Shown here: positions 24,728 through 32,815 of the stretch, piece by piece
Numbering within the stretch: position 1 is the stretch's first letter
Layout of the letters: every line of letters begins with the position of its first letter
DNA from: Variovorax boronicumulans NBRC 103145
Lineage (GTDB): Bacteria; Pseudomonadota; Gammaproteobacteria; Burkholderiales; Burkholderiaceae_C
Direction of reading: 5' to 3'
DNA length: 64,000 bases
Assembly: GCF_001591345.1 (NCBI RefSeq)
Contig: NZ_BCUS01000008.1
Location: 1-64,000, forward strand
The notes under the pieces: model-generated
The model's input: the letters and a program-made list of their open reading frames with translations, nothing else
What the model was told of the DNA's origin: nothing
The model's database searches: none
Translations under genes and position numbers: made by a program

Positions 24728-25384
24728 TCAGGTGTTCAGGCGGTAGCCGACCCCGCGAATCGTGCGGATGATCTGCCGCCCGAGCTTGCGCCGCACGTTG
24801 GACAGGTGCACTTCCAGGGCGTTGCTCGTCGGTGCGCCGTGAATCCCCTGCACCAGCAATTCCACCTGGGCCTTGGGGACCGTGTGATCGAAGCGCAGCG
24901 CGAGCGCCTCCACCAGGTTCCATTCCCGCTCGGTCAGCGCGACAGGCATGCCGCAGCGGACCGTCGTCCGGCTGCCCAGGTCGAACTCGACGTCGCCGCA
25001 CCGCACGCGCGGCGTTGCCAGGCCCGCAGCCCGGCAACGCAGTGCCCGCACCCGCTCGGCCACCAGCTCGGGGCGGCACGGCATCACCACGAAGTCGTCC
25101 GCGCCCGCGTCGAGGACCTCGGCCTGCGCGGTCGGGCCGGGCGCTCCCACCATCAGCATCAGGACCGGGGTCGTGATGTGCTGCACCCGCAACAACCGGA
25201 CCCAGTCGAGTCCCGATCCGTCGGGCAACTGCGAGCTGACGAGCAGCACGTCGTAGGACTCGTTCTCCAGCATGTCGATGTCGCCGAGCCGCTCGACGCT
25301 GTCGATCAGGAACCCGTTCTTGCGCAAGTGCGTGAACAGGCCGTCGTCGACCCGCGCGCGATCCTGAAGCAGAAGCAGTCGCAT
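24728..25384 (-). CDS. OmpR-type regulator with a degenerate (pseudo)receiver
   Basis: A 218-residue protein: receiver-like domain (about 1-115) plus an OmpR/PhoB winged helix (about 125-218; VRCGDVEFDLGSRTTV, LTEREWNLVEALAL, SNALEVHLSNVRRKLGRQII, TIRGVGYRL). The receiver has lost its chemistry: the acidic pair reads QDR instead of EDD/DD, the phospho-acceptor Asp is Ser (YDVLLVSSQLPDG against the usual LDLxLPDG), and the conserved Lys is Met (VVMPCRP against KP). It therefore should not be switched by a histidine kinase; activity may depend on abundance, dimerisation or a ligand. The ATG at 25384 begins MRLLLLQD at the normal receiver start. It lies in the operon after the tolC-like gene; no kinase gene is adjacent. 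Confidence 0.85.
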   Translation of the reverse strand: MRLLLLQDRARVDDGLFTHLRKNGFLIDSVERLGDIDMLENESYDVLLVSSQLPDGSGLDWVRLLRVQHITTPVLMLMVGAPGPTAQAEVLDAGADDFVVMPCRPELVAERVRALRCRAAGLATPRVRCGDVEFDLGSRTTVRCGMPVALTEREWNLVEALALRFDHTVPKAQVELLVQGIHGAPTSNALEVHLSNVRRKLGRQIIRTIRGVGYRLNT

Positions 25385-25462
25385 GGCGTCACCTGCATGT
25401 TCAGCGCCGTCATGGCCGCGAGCAGTCGCTGGTGCTGTCGGTACGTGCCATGGCATGCCTCG

Positions 25463-26824
25463 TCATTGGCGAGCCGGCGTTCTCCTGGACACGGAGACGG
25501 GCGCCGCGCTGTCGACCGGGGTGCGGCCGTGGGTTGCAAGCGCGGCATCGATGGCGTTCAGGTCCTCGGGCACCAGCGTGCCGTTGGCCTGCCGCAGCTT
25601 GAGATTGCCGAGCAGCACCGAATAGCGCGCCACCGCCAGGTCGCGCTTGGTCTGGAACAGCTGGCTCTGCGCGTTGAGCACGTCGATGTTGATGCGCACG
25701 CCCACCTGGTAGCCCATGCGATTGGCCTCCAGCGCGATCTGGCTGGAGACCTCGGCGGCTTCGAGCGCCTTCACCTGGCCGGCGGCCGACACCAGCCCCA
25801 GGTAGGTGGCGCGGGTGGCCTGGGCGACGCCACGGCGCGTGGCCTCGAGCAGCGAGCGCGACTGGTCTTCGAGCGCCAGCGTTTCCCTGACGCGGTTCTC
25901 GATCGCGTAGCCGGCAAACAAGGGCAGGTTGAGGGAGACGCCCACGGTGAGGGCCTTGACCCGCGAGCGGCCCGGCGTGGTGTTGGTGCCCTGGGGGTTG
26001 TTCGTGACGTTGTAGCCCAGGGTCGCATCGAGCGTGGGCAGGTGGCCGGCCTGCGCCTTCTGCACCTCGAGCCCGGCCACGTCCAGGCCCAGGCGGGCCT
26101 GCTGGATCGCAGGGTGCCCGGCATCCGCGTGCGAGGTCCAGACCTCGATGTCGGCGGGCGCGAGCGGAGGCAGCACCACGGGCGCCGCCAGCGGCACGGG
26201 CACGCTGCCGGTGCTGCCGACGAGCTGGTCGAGCACGATCTTCTTCACCTGCAGGTCGTTCTCGGCAGCGATCTCCTGCGCGATCACCAGGTCGTAGCGG
26301 GCCTGCGCTTCGCGCGCGTCGGTGATGGTGGTGGTGCCGACTTCGAAGTTGCGCTTGGCCGATGCGAGCTGCTCGGCCACGGCCACCTTCTGCGCGCGCA
26401 CCAGGGCCAGGCTGTCCTGGCTGGCGAGCACGTCGAAGTAGGCCTGGCTCACGCGCACGATGAGGTCCTGCTCGGCGATGGTGAGCACCATCTGCGCCAC
26501 CTCGGCCTGCCGCTGGCCCTGCTCGTAGGCGGCCCAGTTGGCGGGGCGGTACAGCGGCTGCGTGGCGTTGATGCCGACACTCTGGGTGTTGAACCCGCGC
26601 GTCGTCGCGCTGCCTTCCGTCGAGAGGTCCTGCCGGGTGTGCGAGGCGCCGGCCGACAGGCCGACAGTGGGCAGGATGCCGGCCCTGGACTGCGCCGCCC
26701 GCGCCAGCGTGGCCTCGTACTGGGCCCGCGCGCCCTGGTAGGTGGCGTCGTAGCCGCGCGCCGACGTGTAGATCTCGACCAGGCTCTGCCCATGGACGGG
26801 CCACGCGAAGCTCGCTGCGAGCAC
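25463..26824 (-). CDS. TolC-type outer membrane efflux/secretion protein
   Basis: Outer-membrane channel partner for type I secretion, 453 residues from GTG 26824. Two TolC repeats are seen: first with SLVEIYTSARGYDATYQGAR and FDVLASQDSLALVRAQK, second with GHPAIQQARLGLDVAGLEVQ, TRATYLGLVSAAGQVKALEA and GVRINIDVLNAQSQLFQTKR. The start is uncertain: in this frame no ATG, GTG or TTG lies upstream before the previous gene, yet the sequence continues upstream as GKRLVSAWGAV, which would complete a proper signal peptide. A CTG start within the end of the SCO gene or a sequencing frameshift may explain this. It serves the HlyD/ABC exporter encoded earlier in the same operon. Confidence 0.88.
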   Translation of the reverse strand: MLAASFAWPVHGQSLVEIYTSARGYDATYQGARAQYEATLARAAQSRAGILPTVGLSAGASHTRQDLSTEGSATTRGFNTQSVGINATQPLYRPANWAAYEQGQRQAEVAQMVLTIAEQDLIVRVSQAYFDVLASQDSLALVRAQKVAVAEQLASAKRNFEVGTTTITDAREAQARYDLVIAQEIAAENDLQVKKIVLDQLVGSTGSVPVPLAAPVVLPPLAPADIEVWTSHADAGHPAIQQARLGLDVAGLEVQKAQAGHLPTLDATLGYNVTNNPQGTNTTPGRSRVKALTVGVSLNLPLFAGYAIENRVRETLALEDQSRSLLEATRRGVAQATRATYLGLVSAAGQVKALEAAEVSSQIALEANRMGYQVGVRINIDVLNAQSQLFQTKRDLAVARYSVLLGNLKLRQANGTLVPEDLNAIDAALATHGRTPVDSAAPVSVSRRTPARQ

Positions 26825-26910
26825 GGCGCCCCATGCCGAGACGAGACGCTTCCCGGTGGCGGGGGCCCGTGAGCCCTGTCCACCGGGTGGGGGTCGGCGC
26901 AGGCGCTGGT

Positions 26911-27564
26911 TCAGACCGTGCTCCGAGGGTCGGCCTGCAAGATGGCGCCACCCGCGCGGCGAACCGCGGCCGGGCTGCGATCGACATGCAGGATGGCGCT
27001 CACGATCTGCTCGGGCGCCGCCAGCGCCGGCGCCATCGACCAGCGGTCATAGACGTCGTTGCCGATGCGCACCATGCCGGTGTGGCGATTGATCTCCTTG
27101 TCGACCTTCGGGTCCGGGTCGTAGAAGCCCAGGGCGAAGCGCACGAGGTCGATGTTGCCCCGGCTCCCGGTCAGGAAAAGCCAGCCCGGGTTCACGCTGT
27201 GCATCTCGGCGTAGTCGGCCAGGTGCTCCACGGTGTCGATCTCCGGGCGGATGGTGATCGAGTACATGAAGATGTCCCGGCCCACCCGAGAGGCCAGGCG
27301 CTCCTGCACGCGCAGGAGGTTGTTGGTCATGAGCGGACAGATGCCTTCGCAGTCCGCATACATCATGTTGATGGCGACGATCTTTCCACGGACCAGGTCG
27401 TCGTAGAAGTTCACCTTCGCCCCGGTGTGGGTCTTCAGTTCGACGTTCGGCATGCGACGCCCCGGGCGTGCAGCCGTTGCCGGCGCCTCGGCGGAGGCGG
27501 GCAGGCCGAACGCGTACAAGGACGCGACGCCCAGTCCGGCGATCAAGTGTCTGCGGTGGTTCAT
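26911..27564 (-). CDS. SCO1/SenC-type copper/thiol protein
   Basis: A 217-residue thioredoxin-fold protein of the SCO1/SenC family, exported (signal ends near LPASAEAP; a Tat-like RR is in MNHRRHL). The metal-binding CxxxC motif is seen as DCEGICPLMTNN, and a candidate third ligand His in INRHTGMVRIG. SCO proteins deliver copper or keep copper-site cysteines reduced, classically for cytochrome oxidase CuA. Here the partner is more likely the multicopper oxidase encoded 29 bp upstream. The ATG at 27564 has a strong SD (AGGAGA, 5-nt spacing). The C-terminal tail after the family domain (RAGGAILQADPRSTV) is extra. Confidence 0.88.
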   Translation of the reverse strand: MNHRRHLIAGLGVASLYAFGLPASAEAPATAARPGRRMPNVELKTHTGAKVNFYDDLVRGKIVAINMMYADCEGICPLMTNNLLRVQERLASRVGRDIFMYSITIRPEIDTVEHLADYAEMHSVNPGWLFLTGSRGNIDLVRFALGFYDPDPKVDKEINRHTGMVRIGNDVYDRWSMAPALAAPEQIVSAILHVDRSPAAVRRAGGAILQADPRSTV

Positions 27565-27593
27565 GAGAATCTCCTGAAAGTCATCGGCGTGCT

Positions 27594-29378
27594 TCACACG
27601 ATGTCGAAGCGAACCATCATCGAGTGGTCCTCGTGGGTGAGGTTGTGGCAGTGCATCAGGTACTTGCCCGAGAAATCGCGGAAGCGCACGAGCACCCTCA
27701 CGGTCATGAGTTCGCCGACGACGAAGACGTCCTTGCGCCCGCGCTCGTTCACGGGAATGGGCTGGCTCACGCCGTTGACGCTCTTGCTGAGAATCCGTCC
27801 TTCTTCGAAGTGCACGTGGATCGGGTGCTGCCAGCCGTTGTCGGGGTTGATGAACTCCCAGATTTCGGCGGTGCCCTTGGTGACCCTGGCTCTGGCCGTG
27901 AGCGAATCGAAGAACAGTCCGTTGACGTTCCACATGCCGCTGTTGCGTTGGAACACCCAGGAGCGAACCGGCAGGGCGGCGAGTTCGCTGGCACTGGGCA
28001 GGTCGCGCAGCGGACGCAGCACGCTCGGCACCACGCTCAGGTCGGGCGTCGGGGGCTGGCGATCGACGATGAACTTGAGCACGCGCGTGCCCGGCGACTG
28101 CACCACGCCGGGTTTGCGGGTGTCGACCTGCGTGAGCTGGTTGACGAGGTACAGCGTGGTGTTCAGCGGGAATCGCGAGAAGTCCACCACGATGTCCGCG
28201 CGCTCGGCCGGGGCGATCCGCACCCTCAGCTGGTTCAGGATCGGTGCCGGCAGCAGGTTGCCGTCGCTGGCGATCTGGGTGTACGGGTACACGATGGTGC
28301 CGCCCGTGTTCTGCAGCACGAACTCGTAGAAGCGCGACGGCCCGACGTTCAACAGCCGCAGCCGGTACTTGCGGCGTGCGACGCGCAGCACCGGCTCGAT
28401 CTTGCCGTTGACCACGATCTTGTCGCCCAGCACGCCCTCGGGGTTGAGCTCGTCGAAGGTCAGCCGGCCGCCCGAGTCGAACCGCTTGTCCGAGAAGCTC
28501 AGGGGGTAGTCGTACGCGCCGCTGGGCAGCCGCAGCCCCGTGGTCTCGTCGCCGGTGTCGAGCGTGTCGAAGACCATGTAGCGCCCGAACATGCCCTTGA
28601 GCACGTTCGGTGCCGTCACGCCTTCCGTGTGGTCGTGATAGAAGAGCGAGCCCAGGGCTTCGCGCGAATCGCCGAGGCCTCCGAACTCGTCGAAGCCGGC
28701 GTAGAGGTTGGGGTAGAAGTGGTCGTTGAAGGTCCCCGGCGCGGTCAGCGTCACGCCGCCCTGGACGGCGCTGTAGAAGTCGCTCGCGAAGCCGTCGCTC
28801 TCCGACGGCGTGTGCATGTTGTGCAGGTGCGTGCTGATCTCGGGCGAGCCGAATCCCGTGTGGTTCTGCGGCAGCTGGTTGCGGATGCGGCAGATGACCG
28901 ACTGCCCGTAGCGCGCGTGGATCGTGGGGCCCGGCGTGGTCACCCCCGGCGTGTTGCCTTCGTAGCCCCAGATGGGCTGCGGGGGGTAGTAGGGGTTGTT
29001 GCCGTTGAACAGCCAGGCCGGGTTCTCCTTGGCCGTCAGCTGGTACAGCAGCGGCGTGCCGGCCTTGCCGGGCACGGTCAGTTCCGCGTAGCGCTGGTGC
29101 GGTGCACGCCCGCACTCGCCGCCTGCGATGTTCGCGTTGAGGGTCGGGGCCGGGGTCAGCGTGGCCAGCGGTGTGAGCGGCGTGACCTGGTTGGGCAGGT
29201 CCTCGACCCACGGTGTCGTCGGCGGGCTGGGCGGCAGGGGCGTGGGTTGTGCGCGGGTCTTGCCCGGTGTCAGGACCAGGGGAGCCGCCGTGGCTGCCAG
29301 CGAGGCCTTCAGGAACGTGCGTCTCTTGCTGTGGGCGACAGGCGTCACGGGGTCGTGGTGATTGGAATCCTTGCGCAT
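27594..29378 (-). CDS. Tat-exported multicopper oxidase (CotA/bilirubin-oxidase-like)
   Basis: A 594-residue oxidase with a Tat signal (SKRRTFLKASLAA, about residues 17-30). All four copper-ligand clusters are present in order: STHLHNMH, SLFYHDHTEG, QHPIHVHFEEG and LMHCHNLTHEDHSMM. The last has the HCHxxxHE and downstream Met expected of the type 1 site. The pattern with HLHNMH and the long N-terminal Pro-rich segment is nearest to the CotA/bilirubin-oxidase type rather than CueO. The enzyme would oxidise phenolic or metal substrates in the periplasm with O2. It follows the HlyD gene by 34 bp and precedes the SCO gene. Whether it matures the peroxidase, uses the same substrates, or handles copper is open. 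Confidence 0.92.
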   Translation of the reverse strand: MRKDSNHHDPVTPVAHSKRRTFLKASLAATAAPLVLTPGKTRAQPTPLPPSPPTTPWVEDLPNQVTPLTPLATLTPAPTLNANIAGGECGRAPHQRYAELTVPGKAGTPLLYQLTAKENPAWLFNGNNPYYPPQPIWGYEGNTPGVTTPGPTIHARYGQSVICRIRNQLPQNHTGFGSPEISTHLHNMHTPSESDGFASDFYSAVQGGVTLTAPGTFNDHFYPNLYAGFDEFGGLGDSREALGSLFYHDHTEGVTAPNVLKGMFGRYMVFDTLDTGDETTGLRLPSGAYDYPLSFSDKRFDSGGRLTFDELNPEGVLGDKIVVNGKIEPVLRVARRKYRLRLLNVGPSRFYEFVLQNTGGTIVYPYTQIASDGNLLPAPILNQLRVRIAPAERADIVVDFSRFPLNTTLYLVNQLTQVDTRKPGVVQSPGTRVLKFIVDRQPPTPDLSVVPSVLRPLRDLPSASELAALPVRSWVFQRNSGMWNVNGLFFDSLTARARVTKGTAEIWEFINPDNGWQHPIHVHFEEGRILSKSVNGVSQPIPVNERGRKDVFVVGELMTVRVLVRFRDFSGKYLMHCHNLTHEDHSMMVRFDIV

Positions 29379-29412
29379 GATGTATTCCCCTCGTTGACAG
29401 AGAACAGCCCCG

Positions 29413-30750
29413 CTACATCTGCCGTCCCGATCGGCGGATGGTGGAGGTGATGGGCTCGATGACGTACTGCAGCGCGGTCTGCGAGACGCCCGCGATGTAG
29501 ACCTCGGCGGGCATGCCCGCCTGGAGCTTGAAGTCGCCGATGGCCCTGAGCGACTCGGCGTCGGCCAGGATCATCACGCTGTAGTAGGGCAGGTTGGTCT
29601 GGCGCTCGATCAACCGGTCGCCGGCGACATAGGTCACCTTGCCCGTGACCATCGAGGTGTTGCGGTACTTGAAGGCGGTGAACTTCACCCGCGCGCGCTG
29701 GTTGAGGTGCACGTTGCTGATGTCTTCCGGACGGATGCGCGCTTCGATCATCAGCTGGGCGTCGCTGGGCACGATGTCCGCGATCGACTCGCCGGGCCCG
29801 ACCACCGCGCCGGGTGAGGTGAACTTCAGGTCGATCACTTCGCCGCTGGCCGGGGCCACGACGACCTGCCGCTGCGCCGCGTCGTTCGACTTGCGCTGCT
29901 CCTGCTCGATCTCGCCCAGGCGCTGGGTGGTGGCCTTGAGCTGGTCGCTCGCGGCCTTCACGTAGTCGTTGCGGATCGACTGGATCTTCAGGTCGATCTC
30001 CACCAGGCGCTGGGCGGCGCGCGCCAGTTCCGTGCGCCGCTCTTCGAGCTTGGCCGCGTACTCCATCACCACCGATTCGAGCTGGGAGATCCGGCTCGAC
30101 GAAATGAAGCCTTCCTGGATCAGGCCGCGGTTGGCCTCCAGGTCCTGCCGCTGCAGGACGAGCGAGTTCTGCGCCTGCGCGATCTGCGCGTGCACGGCGA
30201 CGATTTCCTGCTGCACGCGATCGCGCTGCGTTCTCATGAGCGAGGCCGCGCTGTCCAGCGAATGGCGCTGGGCCTGGAACAGCGCCGTCTCCTTGAGCAG
30301 GGCCTGGCCGATGCGATCGTCCTGCCGGGCCGCGCGCAGCAGGTCTTCGGGGAAGGCGAGCGTCTTGGCGACGGACTGCTCGGCCTCCAGGCGCACCAGC
30401 ATGGCACGCTCCAGATGGACGCGATAGCTCAGGCGATTGCGGTCCGCGTCCACGCGCACGTCGCCCAGGACCAGGATCGGATCGCCGGCGTTCACATGCT
30501 GGCCATCGCGCACCATGACTTCGCGCACGGTGCCGCCTTCCAGGTGCTGCACCGGACGGCGGTTGAGGTCCACCTTGACGAACGCGGGGGCCACCACCGC
30601 CATCGAGAGCGGGGCGAGGCCCATCCACAGGCCCAGGGGCAGGATCGCGCCGAGGATGACCCAGCATCCGCTTCGCGCGAGGCGTCGTGCGTGCTCCCGG
30701 CTGCTGCGTGGGGCTGCAACGGGAGGCATCGGGAGTGTGGCGGTGCTCAT
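29413..30750 (-). CDS. HlyD/PrtE-type membrane fusion protein, type I secretion
   Basis: A 445-residue periplasmic adaptor. One membrane helix at about 30-50 (WVILGAILPLGLWMGLAPLS), then VQHLEGGTVREVMVRDGQHV of the first half-lipoyl domain, a long alpha-helical coiled coil (about 100-285, rich in Leu/Gln/Arg), the second half-lipoyl piece VVVAPASGEVIDLKFTSPGA, and beta-barrel domains to the C terminus. Matches the PrtE/HasE/LapC group. It links the ABC exporter encoded just upstream with the TolC-type channel farther down the operon to carry the RTX peroxidase across the envelope in one step. Confidence 0.93.
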   Translation of the reverse strand: MSTATLPMPPVAAPRSSREHARRLARSGCWVILGAILPLGLWMGLAPLSMAVVAPAFVKVDLNRRPVQHLEGGTVREVMVRDGQHVNAGDPILVLGDVRVDADRNRLSYRVHLERAMLVRLEAEQSVAKTLAFPEDLLRAARQDDRIGQALLKETALFQAQRHSLDSAASLMRTQRDRVQQEIVAVHAQIAQAQNSLVLQRQDLEANRGLIQEGFISSSRISQLESVVMEYAAKLEERRTELARAAQRLVEIDLKIQSIRNDYVKAASDQLKATTQRLGEIEQEQRKSNDAAQRQVVVAPASGEVIDLKFTSPGAVVGPGESIADIVPSDAQLMIEARIRPEDISNVHLNQRARVKFTAFKYRNTSMVTGKVTYVAGDRLIERQTNLPYYSVMILADAESLRAIGDFKLQAGMPAEVYIAGVSQTALQYVIEPITSTIRRSGRQM

Positions 30751-30786
30751 GGTGCGGGGTCCTTGTTCGCAACGGCGGCGCGGCGC

Positions 30787-32469
30787 TCAGGCGGCCTTCT
30801 GGTCCACGATGGCCTGGGCCTGGCGCTGCATGTCGCGCATCACCTCGCTCGCCGGGCCGAACTGCTGGATGCGGCCCGCGGCGAGCACCAGGATCTTGTC
30901 GACGTGGGCGATCAGCGACGGGCGGTGGGTGACGACGACCGAGGTCACGCCCGCCTGGCGCAGGCCGCTCATCGCCTGGGCGAGTGCGACTTCTCCCGCG
31001 CCGTCGAGGTTGGAGTTCGGCTCGTCCAGGATCACCAGCTGCGGGTTGCCGTACAGCGCACGGGCGAGCGCGATGCGCTGGCGCTGGCCCGGAGACAACC
31101 GCGAGCCGTGTTCGCCCACCGGCGTGTCGTAGCCCTTCGGGAGGGTCAGGATCATCTCGTGCGCATTGGCGCGCACGGCGGCGGCAACCACCGCTTCGGA
31201 GTCCACCTTGTCCAGGCGCGCGATGTTGTCCGCCACGCTGCCGTCGAAGAGCTCGACGTCCTGGGGCACGTAGCCGATGTAGGGGCCCAGCTCTTCGCGC
31301 GGCCAGTACGACACGTCGGCGCCGTCGAGGCGGACCTTACCGCTGCTGGGGCGCCACACGCCCGTGAGCACGCGCGCGAGGGTCGACTTGCCGGCCGCGC
31401 TCGGGCCGACGATGGCCAGGGCCTCGCCCGGCGCCAGTGCGAAGACGATGTTCGAGAGCACCAGGGTCTCCGAGCCGGCCGCGCGGTACGAGATGTTCTC
31501 CGCGCTCAGGCGTCCTTCGGGGCGCGGCATGGCGACATGCGGCTCGGTGCGCTCGAAGTCCTTCGACAGTTCCTGCAGGCGCCCGTAGGCCGCCCGCGCC
31601 TCGATCAGCGTGCGCCAGCTGCCCACGAGCTGCTCCACCGGCTGCACCGCGCGGCCCAGCAGGATGCTGGTGGCGATCATCACGCCGGCGGAGGCCTGCT
31701 GGCTCAGCACCAGGTACGCGCCCAGGGCCAGCATGAGAATCTGGATGGCCTGGCGCGCGGCCTTGGTCCCGGCGGTGAACGCCACGGTGCTGCGGCTGGC
31801 GCTGGTCTGCATGGCGGCGATCTGGTCCTGCAAGGCCCTCCAGCGCACCAGCAGGCGCTTGGTCATTCCCAGGGCCTGCAGCACTTCGGCGTTGCGCAGC
31901 GAACTCTCGACGTATTGCGCCGCGCGGCGTCCTTCGTTCTGCAGGTTCTCCAGCGACTTGCGGCTGATGCGGTCGTTGAGCCAGGCCAGGCCCAGCATGA
32001 GGACCGCGGAGAACGCCGCGCCCAGGCCGAGCGCGGGGTGGAACATCCAGATCACGAACACGTACACGAACACCCACGGCGCATCGAACACCGCGATCAG
32101 CCCGTTGGCGGAAAACACGGCGCGCAGCGCGGCCACATCGCGGATGCCTTCCGTGCGCATGCCGGTGGGCGTGCGGGCGGCGCGCTCCACGATGGCGCAG
32201 ACCACCGGCGGGGACAGCCGCTCGTCCACCATGATCCCCACCACGTTCTGCAGCCGCGTCCGCACGTAGTCCAGCAGCAGCAGGATCAGCAGCGCCACGC
32301 CGGTCCCGGCGAGCAGCACCAGCAGCGTTTCATGGCTGCTGGTCGAGATGACCCGGTCGAACACCTGCAGGGTGAAGAACGCGGGCACCAGGAACAGCAG
32401 GTTGATGAAGAAGGAGAACGCCGCGATGTACAGCAGCAGCGGTCGCAGTTCCATCCACAGGGTTTTCAT
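30787..32469 (-). CDS. PrtD-type type I secretion ABC transporter (permease-ATPase)
   Basis: A 560-residue half-transporter fusing six membrane helices (about 1-310; VPAFFTLQVFDRVISTSSHE) with an ATPase domain. Walker A is GPSAAGKSTLARVL, the signature LSPGQRQRIALARAL, Walker B LVILDEPNSNLDG, and the switch His in VVTHRPSLI. There is no N-terminal C39 peptidase or C39-like domain, as in PrtD/HasD/AprD exporters, which send uncleaved RTX proteins with a C-terminal signal. It is encoded 31 bp after the small 104-residue gene. Substrate is almost certainly the neighbouring RTX peroxidase. Confidence 0.94.
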   Translation of the reverse strand: MKTLWMELRPLLLYIAAFSFFINLLFLVPAFFTLQVFDRVISTSSHETLLVLLAGTGVALLILLLLDYVRTRLQNVVGIMVDERLSPPVVCAIVERAARTPTGMRTEGIRDVAALRAVFSANGLIAVFDAPWVFVYVFVIWMFHPALGLGAAFSAVLMLGLAWLNDRISRKSLENLQNEGRRAAQYVESSLRNAEVLQALGMTKRLLVRWRALQDQIAAMQTSASRSTVAFTAGTKAARQAIQILMLALGAYLVLSQQASAGVMIATSILLGRAVQPVEQLVGSWRTLIEARAAYGRLQELSKDFERTEPHVAMPRPEGRLSAENISYRAAGSETLVLSNIVFALAPGEALAIVGPSAAGKSTLARVLTGVWRPSSGKVRLDGADVSYWPREELGPYIGYVPQDVELFDGSVADNIARLDKVDSEAVVAAAVRANAHEMILTLPKGYDTPVGEHGSRLSPGQRQRIALARALYGNPQLVILDEPNSNLDGAGEVALAQAMSGLRQAGVTSVVVTHRPSLIAHVDKILVLAAGRIQQFGPASEVMRDMQRQAQAIVDQKAA

Positions 32470-32500
32470 GTGCGTCTCCTGTGGTTCTGTGGGGCGTTGC

Positions 32501-32815
32501 TCAGTTGACCTGCTGGTCCTGGGCCGCGGCCTGCGCCGCGGCTTCCAGCGACTTCACCCGCCGCACCAGCCGGTCGATGGTCACCATCTGCGCCGAGTAG
32601 GCGCGCGACAGTTGTTGGGTCGCGTCGCACAGGCCCTGGATGGCGACGCTCAGCTCGTCCTTCTTCGCGTTGACCATGCCGATGCGCGACATGATCAACG
32701 TCGCCACCTCGCGCGGGTCGGAGATGGAACGAGGGGCCTGCTGCGGGCTTGCGTTGTTTTTCTCGTCCATGTCGTTCTCCGTGGTCAAGGTCGTTGAAAC
32801 GTTGGCGGTGCTCAT
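32501..32815 (-). CDS. Small helical protein coupled to the peroxidase gene, function unknown
   Basis: A 104-residue protein whose ATG overlaps the peroxidase stop (ATGA at 32812-32815), so it is translated with it. No signal peptide or membrane helix. The N-terminal third is Ser/Thr/Asn-rich and likely flexible. The rest is predicted largely helical (SDPREVATLIMSRIGMVNAK, then IDRLVRRVKSLEAAAQAAA) with coiled-coil-like heptads. It lies between the substrate gene and its exporter gene, where a secretion chaperone or accessory would be expected, but no known family is recognised. Cytoplasmic location is inferred. Confidence 0.72.
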   Translation of the reverse strand: MSTANVSTTLTTENDMDEKNNASPQQAPRSISDPREVATLIMSRIGMVNAKKDELSVAIQGLCDATQQLSRAYSAQMVTIDRLVRRVKSLEAAAQAAAQDQQVN

